Of a stretch of DNA of 64,000 nt, positions 56,674 to 64,000 are shown piece by piece. The DNA comes from Ruegeria atlantica. Lineage in GTDB: Bacteria > Pseudomonadota > Alphaproteobacteria > Rhodobacterales > Rhodobacteraceae. Position numbers and translations under genes: made by a program. Each line of letters opens with the position of its first letter. Positions within the stretch are counted from its first letter, which is position 1. Location: the NCBI RefSeq assembly GCF_013032455.1, contig NZ_WQCF01000001.1, positions 744,001-808,000 on the forward strand. Reading direction: 5' to 3'. The notes beneath the pieces were generated by a model. It was given only the letters and a program-made list of their open reading frames with translations, searched no databases and was not told where the DNA came from.

Positions 56674-57090
56674 TTAGCTAATTGGGGTACTTGGGCAATT
56701 TAGACCGTCTTCAGTAACACTGCGCACCTCTTGGATTTCGCTTTGGTTTAAACTGGCTAGACGTACCATGAGCCGACCTTCGTACTGAAAGGTCCACCAA
56801 CATACCGGCAAACCATCACTGTCGTCATCATACAAAAAGCAAAGTTTGCCGTCCGGAGTGGTGATCTGCCCATAGACACAGCCCCGCCCTTCCATTCGCC
56901 AGACCGACAGAGTCGGGCTGAGAAACTCTTCGGTTCCCACCAACATGCCAGTTGGAAATTCATGGAACATGACAGTTTTGCCCTGAACAGCATCTAAAAA
57001 CGCCTCGGGCGTGATCCGCGTTTGGGCGAAAGCGACAAGCGGACACGCGGCGACAAGCGCCGCGACCCCGATCGCCTTACCAATTGTCAC
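56674..57090 (-). CDS. Small secreted four-cysteine protein between ftsA and ftsZ
   Basis: About 138 residues. A signal peptide (IGKAIGVAALVAACPLVAFAQ) precedes a mature part with four cysteines: GRGCVYGQ, GKLCFLY, LPVCWWTF and LNCPSTP. The GCVYG...CFLYDDD...VCWWTF pattern recalls small DUF995-like secreted proteins, unconfirmed. The frame is open to 57327, but a GTG at 57090 begins the signal peptide and overlaps the ftsA end by 14 bases; the ribosome site is poor. Other ATGs upstream would lie deep inside ftsA. It may act in the periplasm at the division site, but position is the only argument. Confidence 0.72.
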   Translation of the reverse strand: MTIGKAIGVAALVAACPLVAFAQTRITPEAFLDAVQGKTVMFHEFPTGMLVGTEEFLSPTLSVWRMEGRGCVYGQITTPDGKLCFLYDDDSDGLPVCWWTFQYEGRLMVRLASLNQSEIQEVRSVTEDGLNCPSTPIS

Positions 57091-58414
57091 GGAACCAGCG
57101 CATAGCGCGCTTGAAAGGCCGCGTGGCATATGTGTCGACCGGGATTTCGAAATCCCACCACTCATCCTGCGGATGCGCCGCAAACAGGCTGAGACCAACC
57201 GCCGACGAGAATCCCGGCCCCGTCGCCGATTGCGGAAGGCCATGCACGCGCAGCGGGCGGCCCAAACGCACGCGCTGACCCAGTATGCGTGTAGCCAAGC
57301 CATCCAGGCCCATGATCTGACTGCCACCCCCGGTCAGCACGATCTGCTGGCTTGGCATATGCTCGAAACCAGCGGCATCCAGTCGGACACGCACCTCTTC
57401 CAGAATCTCTTCGACCCGAGGACGCATGATGCCGATCAACTCGGCGCGGCTGACGGTGCGACGGTCATGCTCCCAATCTCCGGTGTCGCCACCGATATCA
57501 ATCAGGTCACGATCATCGGCCCCAGTTGCGTGGACACCGCCATTGAAGGTCTTGATCCGCTCGGCCACCGAGGCCGGCACCCCAAGCCCCATCGAGATGT
57601 CAGAGGTCACATGGTCGCCGCCCATGCGCACGCAATCGGCGTAGATCATGTGTTTTTTCATGAAGATCGAAACGCTGGTCGTGCCGCCCCCCATGTCGAT
57701 ACAAGCTGCGCCCAGCTCCTGCTCGTCCTCGACCAAAGCCGAAATGCCCGATACGTAGGCCGAGTTCGCAATCCCCGCCAGCTCCAGATCACAACGCTTG
57801 ATGCAGCGGACGATATTCTGGATCGCCACCGCATCTACAGTCAGCATATGCATGTCCACAGCAAGCGTCTGGCCCATCTGCCCGCGCGGATCAATCAAGC
57901 CCGAACGGTTGTCTAGCGCAAAGTTCACCGGCTGGGCGTGCAGCACCTCGCGCCCTGCCCCGTAATCTGGAACGTCGCAGGCATTGAGAACACGCCCGAC
58001 CTCGGCCTCGGTCACCTCCTGACCGCCAAGATCAACCTGCGCATCCAAACCATAGGACCGCGGGTTTGCGCCCGAGAAACTGGCAATGACGTGATCCACG
58101 CGGATATCAGCCATCTTCTGCGCCGCCTGCAATGCGGTGCGAATGGCGCGCTCGGTTTCCTGCATGGCGGTGACTTCGCCAAACTGCACACCGCGAGACC
58201 GCGTTGTGGCCGCACCGATGACGCGAAATCCACTCTGACCGGCCAGCGAGCCGATGCTGTTGTCCTCGCTCAACCGACTTGTACCGTCGAACCGCAACAC
58301 AAGGCAGGCAATCTTGGAACTGCCAACGTCCAGAATGGCGACAACACCGCGTTGCATCGCCTGCCTGCGCATCTGCCGCATGGCACGTTGGGACTGATAA
58401 AGATCGGTCATCAT
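57077..58414 (-). CDS. ftsA: Cell division protein FtsA
   Basis: 445 residues of the actin/Hsp70 superfamily. Phosphate 1 is AILDVGSSKIACLV, phosphate 2 ACIDMGGGTTSVSIF, adenosine loop IVLTGGGSQIMGL. The FtsA-specific 1C domain lies near residues 90-170. The C-terminus (RPFKRAMRWFRDNW) is an amphipathic helix suited to membrane attachment. It tethers FtsZ filaments and recruits late division proteins. It begins 5 bases after the ftsQ stop. Confidence 0.95.
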   Translation of the reverse strand: MMTDLYQSQRAMRQMRRQAMQRGVVAILDVGSSKIACLVLRFDGTSRLSEDNSIGSLAGQSGFRVIGAATTRSRGVQFGEVTAMQETERAIRTALQAAQKMADIRVDHVIASFSGANPRSYGLDAQVDLGGQEVTEAEVGRVLNACDVPDYGAGREVLHAQPVNFALDNRSGLIDPRGQMGQTLAVDMHMLTVDAVAIQNIVRCIKRCDLELAGIANSAYVSGISALVEDEQELGAACIDMGGGTTSVSIFMKKHMIYADCVRMGGDHVTSDISMGLGVPASVAERIKTFNGGVHATGADDRDLIDIGGDTGDWEHDRRTVSRAELIGIMRPRVEEILEEVRVRLDAAGFEHMPSQQIVLTGGGSQIMGLDGLATRILGQRVRLGRPLRVHGLPQSATGPGFSSAVGLSLFAAHPQDEWWDFEIPVDTYATRPFKRAMRWFRDNW

Positions 58415-58419
58415 GGTCG

Positions 58420-59421
58420 TTATTGCCCGTTACCCACTGTCACTTTTGTATTCCACCAGTCTTCGCTGGCAGCTTTGGTCATTCTGATTGTCGGACGCTG
58501 CCCAAGGCGCATGTCCACTACTGCCACATCGCGGTCCAAAAGGTCCTGCACCTCGTTCACCGCAAGCACACGTTCAAGTGCACGCACCGGTTTCTCGGTC
58601 GGCAGCATGACACGCTGGCCGCGATCCAGAACAAGATCCCAGCGTCGCTCACCTATACGAACCAGACCACGCACCCGACCGCCCAGGCTACGGGCAGTGG
58701 TCAGTAAAGCCATTGCCTCGGCCACATGACCATCCGCCCCCTTGCCCGCGATCAGTGGCAAGTTCGGATGATCCTTTCGGGACACAATTCGCTCGACATG
58801 CGCGCCAGTTTCGTCCAGCAACTCGATCCCGCTCCGTGTCCGCCAAACGACAACCGGCTGCCGCTCGACCACATCCACTTGCAGAATACCGCCAGGGCGC
58901 ACGCGCACGGTCGCGGATTTAACCGGATTCAGCCCTGTGATCGTGTCGCGGATCTGCTCAACATCCAGATCCCAGGAACTGATCGGGAAATCCAGCGGCA
59001 CCACCTCGCGAATATCTTCGGACAGGTTCGTACCTGCACCGTCAATTGCCATCAGGTTGACCATGAATTCCGGCCGCTGCTGGATCGAGGTCTTTACGTC
59101 TGCGACATACGCCACCACTGCCTCGCGCCGTTCCTCTGAACCAAAATAGACGCCAGCCGCGGCGCAGACCGCCAGAACTGGCAGCCCGACCCGCAGCCCC
59201 CGCCTCACACCGGGCGTCAGCATCCAGCGCTGTAGGCGGTAGCTCAGCCGCGACGGTGCGGGATCAAACCGCTGCGACTTGCGCCCAAAGAGTTTAACTC
59301 CACTCAAACGCAGCTTGGGCTCGACCTCACGCTCCGCACCCGACGCAAAATCGGCATCCGGTCCAGCCAGCGGTTTCGAGCGATGAATCACTGGTGCTCG
59401 GGTGGCCCTCAGCGGTCGCAT
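58420..59421 (-). CDS. ftsQ: Cell division protein FtsQ
   Basis: 333 residues. A long basic cytoplasmic N-terminus (about 75 residues) precedes a single transmembrane helix (GLPVLAVCAAAGVYFG), the POTRA domain (FMVNLMAIDGAG, VPLDFPISSWDLDVEQIRD) and the FtsQ/DivIB beta domain (VVERQPVVVWRTRSGIELLD). The ATG at 59421 has GGAGG 7 bases upstream and overlaps the ddl stop by 13 bases, indicating coupled translation. FtsQ forms a divisome sub-complex with FtsB and FtsL. Confidence 0.92.
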   Translation of the reverse strand: MRPLRATRAPVIHRSKPLAGPDADFASGAEREVEPKLRLSGVKLFGRKSQRFDPAPSRLSYRLQRWMLTPGVRRGLRVGLPVLAVCAAAGVYFGSEERREAVVAYVADVKTSIQQRPEFMVNLMAIDGAGTNLSEDIREVVPLDFPISSWDLDVEQIRDTITGLNPVKSATVRVRPGGILQVDVVERQPVVVWRTRSGIELLDETGAHVERIVSRKDHPNLPLIAGKGADGHVAEAMALLTTARSLGGRVRGLVRIGERRWDLVLDRGQRVMLPTEKPVRALERVLAVNEVQDLLDRDVAVVDMRLGQRPTIRMTKAASEDWWNTKVTVGNGQ

Positions 59422-60332
59422 GATGCATCCTCCACCATCCACGCGCAGAGTTGACCGAAGGTCATGCCGTTATGCTCGGCCTGTTCGGGCGCCAGCGACG
59501 TCGGGGTCATACCTGGCTGTGTGTTGGTTTCCAGCAGAAACAGCCCATCAGCGCCCATGCTGTCATCCCAGCGAAAATCTGTTCGGGTTACACCTTTGCA
59601 CCCCAGCGCGTTATGGGCCTTCAGCGCGTAGTCCATGCAGCGGTCAAAAATGTCCTGTGGGATGTCAGCAGGCAGCACGTGCCAAGATCCGCCAGGTTTG
59701 TACTTGGCGTCATAGTCATACCAACCGCCATCCGTCATGATCTCGGTCACCGTCAGAGCCCGATCACCCATTACGGTTACAGTCAGCTCCCGGCCTGCGA
59801 CGTATTTCTCGACCATCACATGTTCGGGCATGTCATCCGATAGCTGCGGAGGCCCGTTCGAGCCTTCATGCACGATATAGATGCCAACGCTGGAGCCTTC
59901 GTTATTGGGTTTGGCCACATAGGGCGGCTCCATAACATGGGCTTTGGACACCTCAACCTTGGGAACGATCACGCTGGGCACAACAGGTAATCCTTCGGCC
60001 TGATACACCTCTTTACTGCGCTGCTTGTCCATTGCCAGCGCCGAAGCCAGCACCCCGGAGTGCGTGTAGGGAATGCGCATCCATTCCAGCAAGCCTTGAA
60101 CACAACCATCCTCACCCCAACGACCGTGCAGTGCGTTGAAAACCACATCCGGTTTAATGTCCAATAGGCGCGCGTAGAGGTCGGGACCTGCGTCCAGCTC
60201 GACCACTTCAAAGCCTTCTCCCACAAGGGCGGCTGCGCATTCGCGCCCAGAGCTGAGAGACACCTCGCGTTCCGCCGAGGGGCCACCCATCAATACCGCC
60301 ACTTTGGGGTTTGTCCTGCTCGACTTACCCAC
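59409..60332 (-). CDS. ddl: D-alanine-D-alanine ligase
   Basis: 307 residues of the ATP-grasp family. VAVLMGGPSAEREVSLSSG starts the N-domain; FNALHGRWGEDGCVQGLLE follows, and YVAKPNNEGSSVGIYIVHEG, VEKYVAGRELTVTVMG, DFRWDDSMGADGLFLLETNT and QPGMTPTSLAPEQAEHNGMT complete the pattern. It makes the D-Ala-D-Ala dipeptide for peptidoglycan precursors. Start ATG 60332; murB lies 103 bases upstream. Confidence 0.96.
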   Translation of the reverse strand: MGKSSRTNPKVAVLMGGPSAEREVSLSSGRECAAALVGEGFEVVELDAGPDLYARLLDIKPDVVFNALHGRWGEDGCVQGLLEWMRIPYTHSGVLASALAMDKQRSKEVYQAEGLPVVPSVIVPKVEVSKAHVMEPPYVAKPNNEGSSVGIYIVHEGSNGPPQLSDDMPEHVMVEKYVAGRELTVTVMGDRALTVTEIMTDGGWYDYDAKYKPGGSWHVLPADIPQDIFDRCMDYALKAHNALGCKGVTRTDFRWDDSMGADGLFLLETNTQPGMTPTSLAPEQAEHNGMTFGQLCAWMVEDASCDR

Positions 60333-60435
60333 TTCGTGCGCCTCAATGTACTCGGACCTTATGTCGTGGTCCGTACTGTGTTATGCCTTTGATCCGTCGC
60401 CTGAATTTGCCTGTTATGGTCTGACGGTTGGGGCT

Positions 60436-61362
60436 TTATTCTTTCAGCGGTTCTCCGACCCGCATGATTTCCCATTCTAGCGTAATGCCGCTTGTTTCGT
60501 AAACCTTTTTTCGCACATCTTCACCCAACCCTTCGAGGTCAGCGGCTGTGGCGTCACCGGTATTGATCATAAAATTTGAGTGCTTGGGGCTCATCTGTGC
60601 ACCGCCTCTGGTGGCGCCGCGCATCCCCGCGTTGTCGATAACCTTCCACGCCTTGAGGTCATGCACATCATCCTCACGGCCAGTCGAGGAAAACCCTGCC
60701 GGATTGCGGAACGTGGACCCGGCGCTACGGTCCTTGGTGGGTTGGGTTTCGTCTCGTTTCTGCAACTGTGCGGTCATTCGGGCATGCAATTCTTCGGAAT
60801 CACCCATCCGCCCTTCAAACGTGGCCGAAATTAGCACCGCGCCCTCGGGCATGTCCGTCTGGCGATAACGGAAATTCAGATCCTCGGGGGTTAGATCCTC
60901 GATCTTTCCTTGTCGCGTGACGATGGTAGCCTTGCGCAGAACATCCGCAGTATAGCTGCCATAGCAGCCCGCATTCATCCGAACCGCCCCACCGACAGAG
61001 CCGGGGATGGTACGCAAAAAGGTCAGATCCACGCCCGCATCCGCCGCCTTGCGCGCAACATGCGCATCCAATGCGGCCGCACCGGCAATCACAGTGTTGC
61101 CTTCGACAGAAATGCCATTGAAACCACGTCCCAAACGGATCACGACAGCGCGCAGGCCACCATCCCGCACGATCAGGTTCGAACCGACGCCCATCGGGAA
61201 CACCGGCACTTCCGCGGGTAAATCACGCAGAAAACTCTGCAAATCTTCAGTATCAGCGGGCTGAAACAGATAATCCGCCGGACCGCCAACGCGGAGCCAG
61301 GTGAGATCGTTCAACGCGCGAGCCTGAATTAGGCGCCCCCGGACGACCGGCAGATCAATCAT
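60436..61362 (-). CDS. murB: UDP-N-acetylenolpyruvoylglucosamine reductase
   Basis: 308 residues of the FAD-binding type. [55 protein letters not shown] and [12 protein letters not shown] (catalytic Ser region) are clear, and [20 protein letters not shown] ends it as in the type IIa family. It reduces the enolpyruvyl group to form UDP-MurNAc. The ATG at 61362 overlaps the end of the upstream small membrane-protein gene by 8 bases, with GGAAGGG 8 bases upstream. Confidence 0.95.
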   Translation of the reverse strand: MIDLPVVRGRLIQARALNDLTWLRVGGPADYLFQPADTEDLQSFLRDLPAEVPVFPMGVGSNLIVRDGGLRAVVIRLGRGFNGISVEGNTVIAGAAALDAHVARKAADAGVDLTFLRTIPGSVGGAVRMNAGCYGSYTADVLRKATIVTRQGKIEDLTPEDLNFRYRQTDMPEGAVLISATFEGRMGDSEELHARMTAQLQKRDETQPTKDRSAGSTFRNPAGFSSTGREDDVHDLKAWKVIDNAGMRGATRGGAQMSPKHSNFMINTGDATAADLEGLGEDVRKKVYETSGITLEWEIMRVGEPLKE

Positions 61363-61651
61363 GTGCTGCCCTTCCAGCCAGACTGCGCCCACCGACACCG
61401 CCCATGATGACTGCGAAAAGGAAAGGCAGGACCGCTCCGGTCAACCATACGAAGGGACCAAAGGCTTGCTCCTCTTCTCCGGTACCAACCCCTGTCAGCA
61501 TTACGATCAGCACCAGCGCACCGGCAGAGGTCAGGCCGATCAGCCAAAGCAGCCCCTTCGTGCCGATCCAGCGACCGGCAACAAAACCGGAAAGAGCGCC
61601 AAGGATCAAGGATACCAGCGGTAAATAAGCGAATGTGGCGATGTCGACCAT
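61355..61651 (-). CDS. Small three-helix membrane protein in the mur cluster
   Basis: 98 residues, nearly all hydrophobic: [40 protein letters not shown] and [20 protein letters not shown], with a glycine-rich end (GGVGGRSL). I do not recognise the family. It overlaps the murB start by 8 bases and is 22 bases from the DUF2484 genes, so it is translated as part of the cell-wall operon. It may assist envelope protein assembly, but only gene order supports that. Confidence 0.75.
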   Translation of the reverse strand: MVDIATFAYLPLVSLILGALSGFVAGRWIGTKGLLWLIGLTSAGALVLIVMLTGVGTGEEEQAFGPFVWLTGAVLPFLFAVIMGGVGGRSLAGRAAHD

Positions 61652-61673
61652 GGGGGCCTCCTGAAAATGGCCG

Positions 61674-61940
61674 TTACTTCTTTGCCGCCTTCATGCCCTG
61701 CATTTTCGCCTTTGTCCAACGGGTGAAGTAAATCACGGGCCATCGGAGCACCGACATGCCCATCGCCATCACAAGCAAACCAACCCAAGGCCCGTTTTGA
61801 AGCGTTACATAACCAATAATCGGGATACCCACTGCGATCAGAATATAGGCGCGGGTCCAGTGGTTATCTTTACTGGGGATCATGGCCAAAACGTTCGCAG
61901 CAACCCCCCAAAGTGCAGCCAGAGCGATGGAAAAGTTCAT
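61674..61940 (-). CDS. DUF2484 protein, second copy
   Basis: 88 residues with about three hydrophobic helices. AALWGVAANVLAMIP, PWVGLLVMAMGMSVLRWPVI and FTRWTK correspond in order and spacing to segments of the neighbouring upstream DUF2484 gene, so the two are tandem paralogues. ATG at 61940 with GGGAGG 8 bases upstream; it overlaps the upstream gene's stop (ATGA). Function unknown; the family is largely Rhodobacterales and lies between murC and murB. Confidence 0.82.
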   Translation of the reverse strand: MNFSIALAALWGVAANVLAMIPSKDNHWTRAYILIAVGIPIIGYVTLQNGPWVGLLVMAMGMSVLRWPVIYFTRWTKAKMQGMKAAKK

Positions 61941-62206
61941 TGCTCGACCTCCCGGCCGGTCCAACGGCGCCAGTAGTAGCGGATGGGGTTACGGAACATG
62001 GATACAAAGCCCGCCAAGGCCAGCACTGAGAAGAACCAACCGTAATCGAAACCCAACCAGATGATCAGCACAGGCGCGGAAGCGAACAGAACAATCCCAG
62101 GCGGGAACTGCAGGCGCATTGGCAACATAGCCACAATGGTCGAGGCCACGACCCACAAGGCTGCGAACACCACAGAATATGCCAATTGCCCCTCCGAGGA
62201 CGTCAT
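61937..62206 (-). CDS. DUF2484 protein, first copy
   Basis: 89 residues, three hydrophobic segments. AALWVVASTIVAMLP, WFFSVLALAGFVSMFRNPIR and YWRRWTGRE align with the downstream paralogue. Stop overlaps the next ATG (ATGA). It lies 54 bases after murC on the same strand. Confidence 0.82.
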   Translation of the reverse strand: MTSSEGQLAYSVVFAALWVVASTIVAMLPMRLQFPPGIVLFASAPVLIIWLGFDYGWFFSVLALAGFVSMFRNPIRYYWRRWTGREVEQ

Positions 62207-62260
62207 CTTTGCGGTTGCGACGCTACTCTTTAGAGTTGCATCGCAGAAATGTCCATCACG

Positions 62261-63670
62261 TCAAACAGCCTGTTTCTGCTGCAACCGAGCCGGCAATCCG
62301 TTGGCCCAGGCGCTGATCGTACCCGCTCCGAGGCAAACGACCATATCTCCTGGGCGTGCCTGTTCACGCACCAACCGTTCGAGATCGTTTTCATCCAGCA
62401 GAGCGCGGGCGTGGCGGTGGCCGTGGCGGATCAAACCTTGCACGAGGTCATCGCGGCTCGCCCCTTCGATCGGTGTCTCTCCGGCCGCGAAGATGTCAGC
62501 AATTGCCACGACGTCGGCATCGTTGAAGCAGGTGCAGAAATCATCAAACAGGTTTGACAGGCGTGAGTAACGGTGCGGCTGATGCACGGCAATAACACGG
62601 CCTTCCGTTGCCTGACGCGCAGCTTTGAGAACAGCGTTAATTTCAACTGGATGGTGGCCATAATCGTCAATTATTGTGACACCATCGATCTCACCCACCT
62701 TGGTGAAACGCCGGTTGACGCCCCCGAAATTGGCCAGAGCGTCGCGAATTTCGCTGGCTTTCATGCCCAGATGACGTGCCACAGTAGCGGCAGACAACGC
62801 GTTCGAGACGTTATGATCCCCCGGCATCGGCAGCGTGCAGCCCTCGATCACCGTGTCTTCGTATTGCAGGTGAATGTCGAAATGCGCGACACCGCCTTTA
62901 TAGGTCAGGTTCACCGCCCGCACATCCGCCTGCGCGTTGAAGCCATAGGTGCGCACACGCCGGTCGGTGATGCGACCGACCAACGTCTGAACTTCGGCAT
63001 GGTCGGTGCAGCAAACGGCAAGGCCATAGAACGGCAGGTTCGTGACGAATTCATAAAACCCGTCGCGCAGAGTGTCGAAATCACCCCAATGCTCCATATG
63101 CTCGGGGTCGATATTGGTGACGATGGCGATGGTTGCGGGCAGGCGGTTGAACGAACCGTCCGATTCATCGGCCTCGACCACCATCCATTCGCCCTGCCCC
63201 ATCCGCGCGTTCGATCCATAAGCGTGGATGATACCGCCGTTGATCACGGTCGGATCGAAATCACCCGCCACCATCAACTCGGCCATCATCGTAGTCGTGG
63301 TGGTCTTGCCGTGAGTTCCGGCGATGGCAATGTTGGATTTCAAGCGCATCAGTTCGGCCAGCATGTCGGCGCGGCGCACCACCGGAAGGCCGCGCCTGCG
63401 GGCGCCGTCCAGTTCCGGGTTGCCGGGTTTAATTGCGGTCGAAACCACTACAACGGCGGCGTTATCCAGGTTCTCGGCCCGTTGGCCGACAAAAATTTCG
63501 CCACCCAAACTGGCCAGCCGGTCGGTGATCTTAGATGCTTTCAGGTCCGATCCCTGCACCCGGTAACCCAGGTTCAACAGCACCTCCGCAATGCCTGACA
63601 TACCGATCCCGCCGATCCCCACAAAGTGAATCGGCCCTACGTCTTGCGGCAGTTTGGTTGCAGGATTCAT
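62261..63670 (-). CDS. murC: UDP-N-acetylmuramate-L-alanine ligase
   Basis: 469 residues of the Mur ligase family. [18 protein letters not shown] is the N-terminal UDP-binding loop, [16 protein letters not shown] the ATP phosphate loop, [29 protein letters not shown] and [12 protein letters not shown] further signatures. It adds L-Ala to UDP-MurNAc, starting the peptide stem. It overlaps the murG stop (ATGA). Confidence 0.97.
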   Translation of the reverse strand: MNPATKLPQDVGPIHFVGIGGIGMSGIAEVLLNLGYRVQGSDLKASKITDRLASLGGEIFVGQRAENLDNAAVVVVSTAIKPGNPELDGARRRGLPVVRRADMLAELMRLKSNIAIAGTHGKTTTTTMMAELMVAGDFDPTVINGGIIHAYGSNARMGQGEWMVVEADESDGSFNRLPATIAIVTNIDPEHMEHWGDFDTLRDGFYEFVTNLPFYGLAVCCTDHAEVQTLVGRITDRRVRTYGFNAQADVRAVNLTYKGGVAHFDIHLQYEDTVIEGCTLPMPGDHNVSNALSAATVARHLGMKASEIRDALANFGGVNRRFTKVGEIDGVTIIDDYGHHPVEINAVLKAARQATEGRVIAVHQPHRYSRLSNLFDDFCTCFNDADVVAIADIFAAGETPIEGASRDDLVQGLIRHGHRHARALLDENDLERLVREQARPGDMVVCLGAGTISAWANGLPARLQQKQAV

Positions 63671-64000
63671 GCGGTCTCCTTCTGCGCCAATTCTTCGACA
63701 AGGTGCACCAGACGATCTGTTGCGTCGGGGGCACCGGCCGAGAGGGCCGCATGGGCCATCTTTTGCGCGGCTTCGGGGTTTGTCAGAACTGCGGTGATTT
63801 GCTCGGTCAGGGACGAAACGTCAAGGGCGTTTTCAGGGATCATAATCGCACCGCCCGCCTGAACCAGCCCACGGGCATTGGCGGTCTGGTGATCTCCGGC
63901 AGCGGCTGCAAAGGGGATCAGGATCGAAGGCCGCCCGATCACCGAGATATCGGCAACACTGGATGCGCCCGAACGGCTGATCACCAACTGCGCATCCGAC
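63667..64000 (-). CDS. murG: UDP-GlcNAc-undecaprenyl-PP-MurNAc transferase (5' end missing)
   Basis: Only the C-terminal ~110 residues are present; the gene continues past the right edge. [20 protein letters not shown] and [20 protein letters not shown] are the donor-sugar binding motifs of the MurG C-domain (GT28), with [15 protein letters not shown] following. It makes lipid II from lipid I at the inner membrane. Position at the head of murC fits the division cluster order. Confidence 0.93.
   Translation of the reverse strand, partial: SDAQLVISRSGASSVADISVIGRPSILIPFAAAAGDHQTANARGLVQAGGAIMIPENALDVSSLTEQITAVLTNPEAAQKMAHAALSAGAPDATDRLVHLVEELAQKETA

Noticed and set aside
62573-63598. 341-codon open frame antisense to murC
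   Set aside because: Shadow of murC with no ribosome site or family motif.
1-64000. tRNA, rRNA, CRISPR, insertion sequences, prophage, attachment sites, replication origin
   Set aside because: Looked for across the intergenic regions on both strands; none seen. Gaps are mostly under 250 bases and explained by promoters, hairpins and repeats.

Overview
The window is chromosomal DNA from an alphaproteobacterium, almost certainly a marine Rhodobacterales (Roseobacter-group) organism. The proteins have Roseobacter-type features: tandem DUF2484 proteins in the mur cluster, a bolA/J-protein/cobS/cobT neighbourhood, and a Rhodobacterales-style Hint-domain protein. The cell-division cluster has the alphaproteobacterial order murG-murC-murB-ddl-ftsQ-ftsA-ftsZ-lpxC, followed by bamD and recN. 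No rRNA, tRNA, CRISPR array, insertion sequence or prophage is visible. Nearly all of the window is dense core metabolism and cell-envelope genes. I see no clear defence or mobile system; the unusual signals are small genes set into conserved operons, operator-like sequences, and a dispersed 3'-end repeat.

Layout. Positions 1-8.7 kb (minus strand) hold a leucine/isovalerate degradation cluster: ivd, an acyl-CoA synthetase, a small secreted protein, mccB, an ASCH-domain protein, mccA and HMG-CoA lyase (cut by the left edge). An OmpW-type porin on the opposite strand, with an FNR-like box in front of it, sits inside this cluster. From 8.8 to 18.1 kb come a DegT-type aminotransferase and phosphoglycolate phosphatase (minus), then glmU-glmS for UDP-GlcNAc precursor supply, a PNPOx-like protein, an AlkD-like glycosylase, a lipoprotein, moaA and waaA. 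From 18.2 to 26.2 kb (minus) come an M20 amidohydrolase, an MFS transporter, a DUF3422 protein, a glyoxalase-fold protein, pntB-pntA and an isoprenylcysteine-methyltransferase-like membrane protein.

From 26.3 to 37.6 kb there is kynureninase, a TetR regulator divergent from a two-subunit molybdenum hydroxylase (isoquinoline 1-oxidoreductase type), a glcB-glcG-like pair with a class-I glutamine amidotransferase, and pepN with a small membrane protein. From 37.8 to 49 kb there is an unrecognised 419-residue protein, gatB, a DUF4177 protein, a GDCCVxC protein, bolA, a J-domain protein, a Hint-domain protein, the aerobic cobaltochelatase genes cobS and cobT, aminopeptidase P and a DUF427 protein. 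From 49.1 to 64 kb (minus) there is a ClC channel/antiporter and the division/cell-wall cluster (recN, bamD, lpxC, ftsZ, a small secreted protein, ftsA, ftsQ, ddl, murB, three small membrane proteins, murC, and murG cut by the right edge).

Regulatory reading. The best-supported candidate sites are an FNR-type box before ompW, a 34-bp near-palindrome at the ivd promoter, and an array of TGACA/TGTCA half-sites covering a good sigma-70 promoter between the TetR gene and the molybdenum hydroxylase genes. Clear intrinsic terminators follow ompW, the DegT gene, pntB, gatB and ftsZ. A short dispersed repeat (core GATATTTTTAGCCAGATGAAG and variants) occurs four times, each time just downstream of a hairpin at the 3' end of a gene. 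All functional calls rest on reading protein motifs and gene order by eye; no database search was run.
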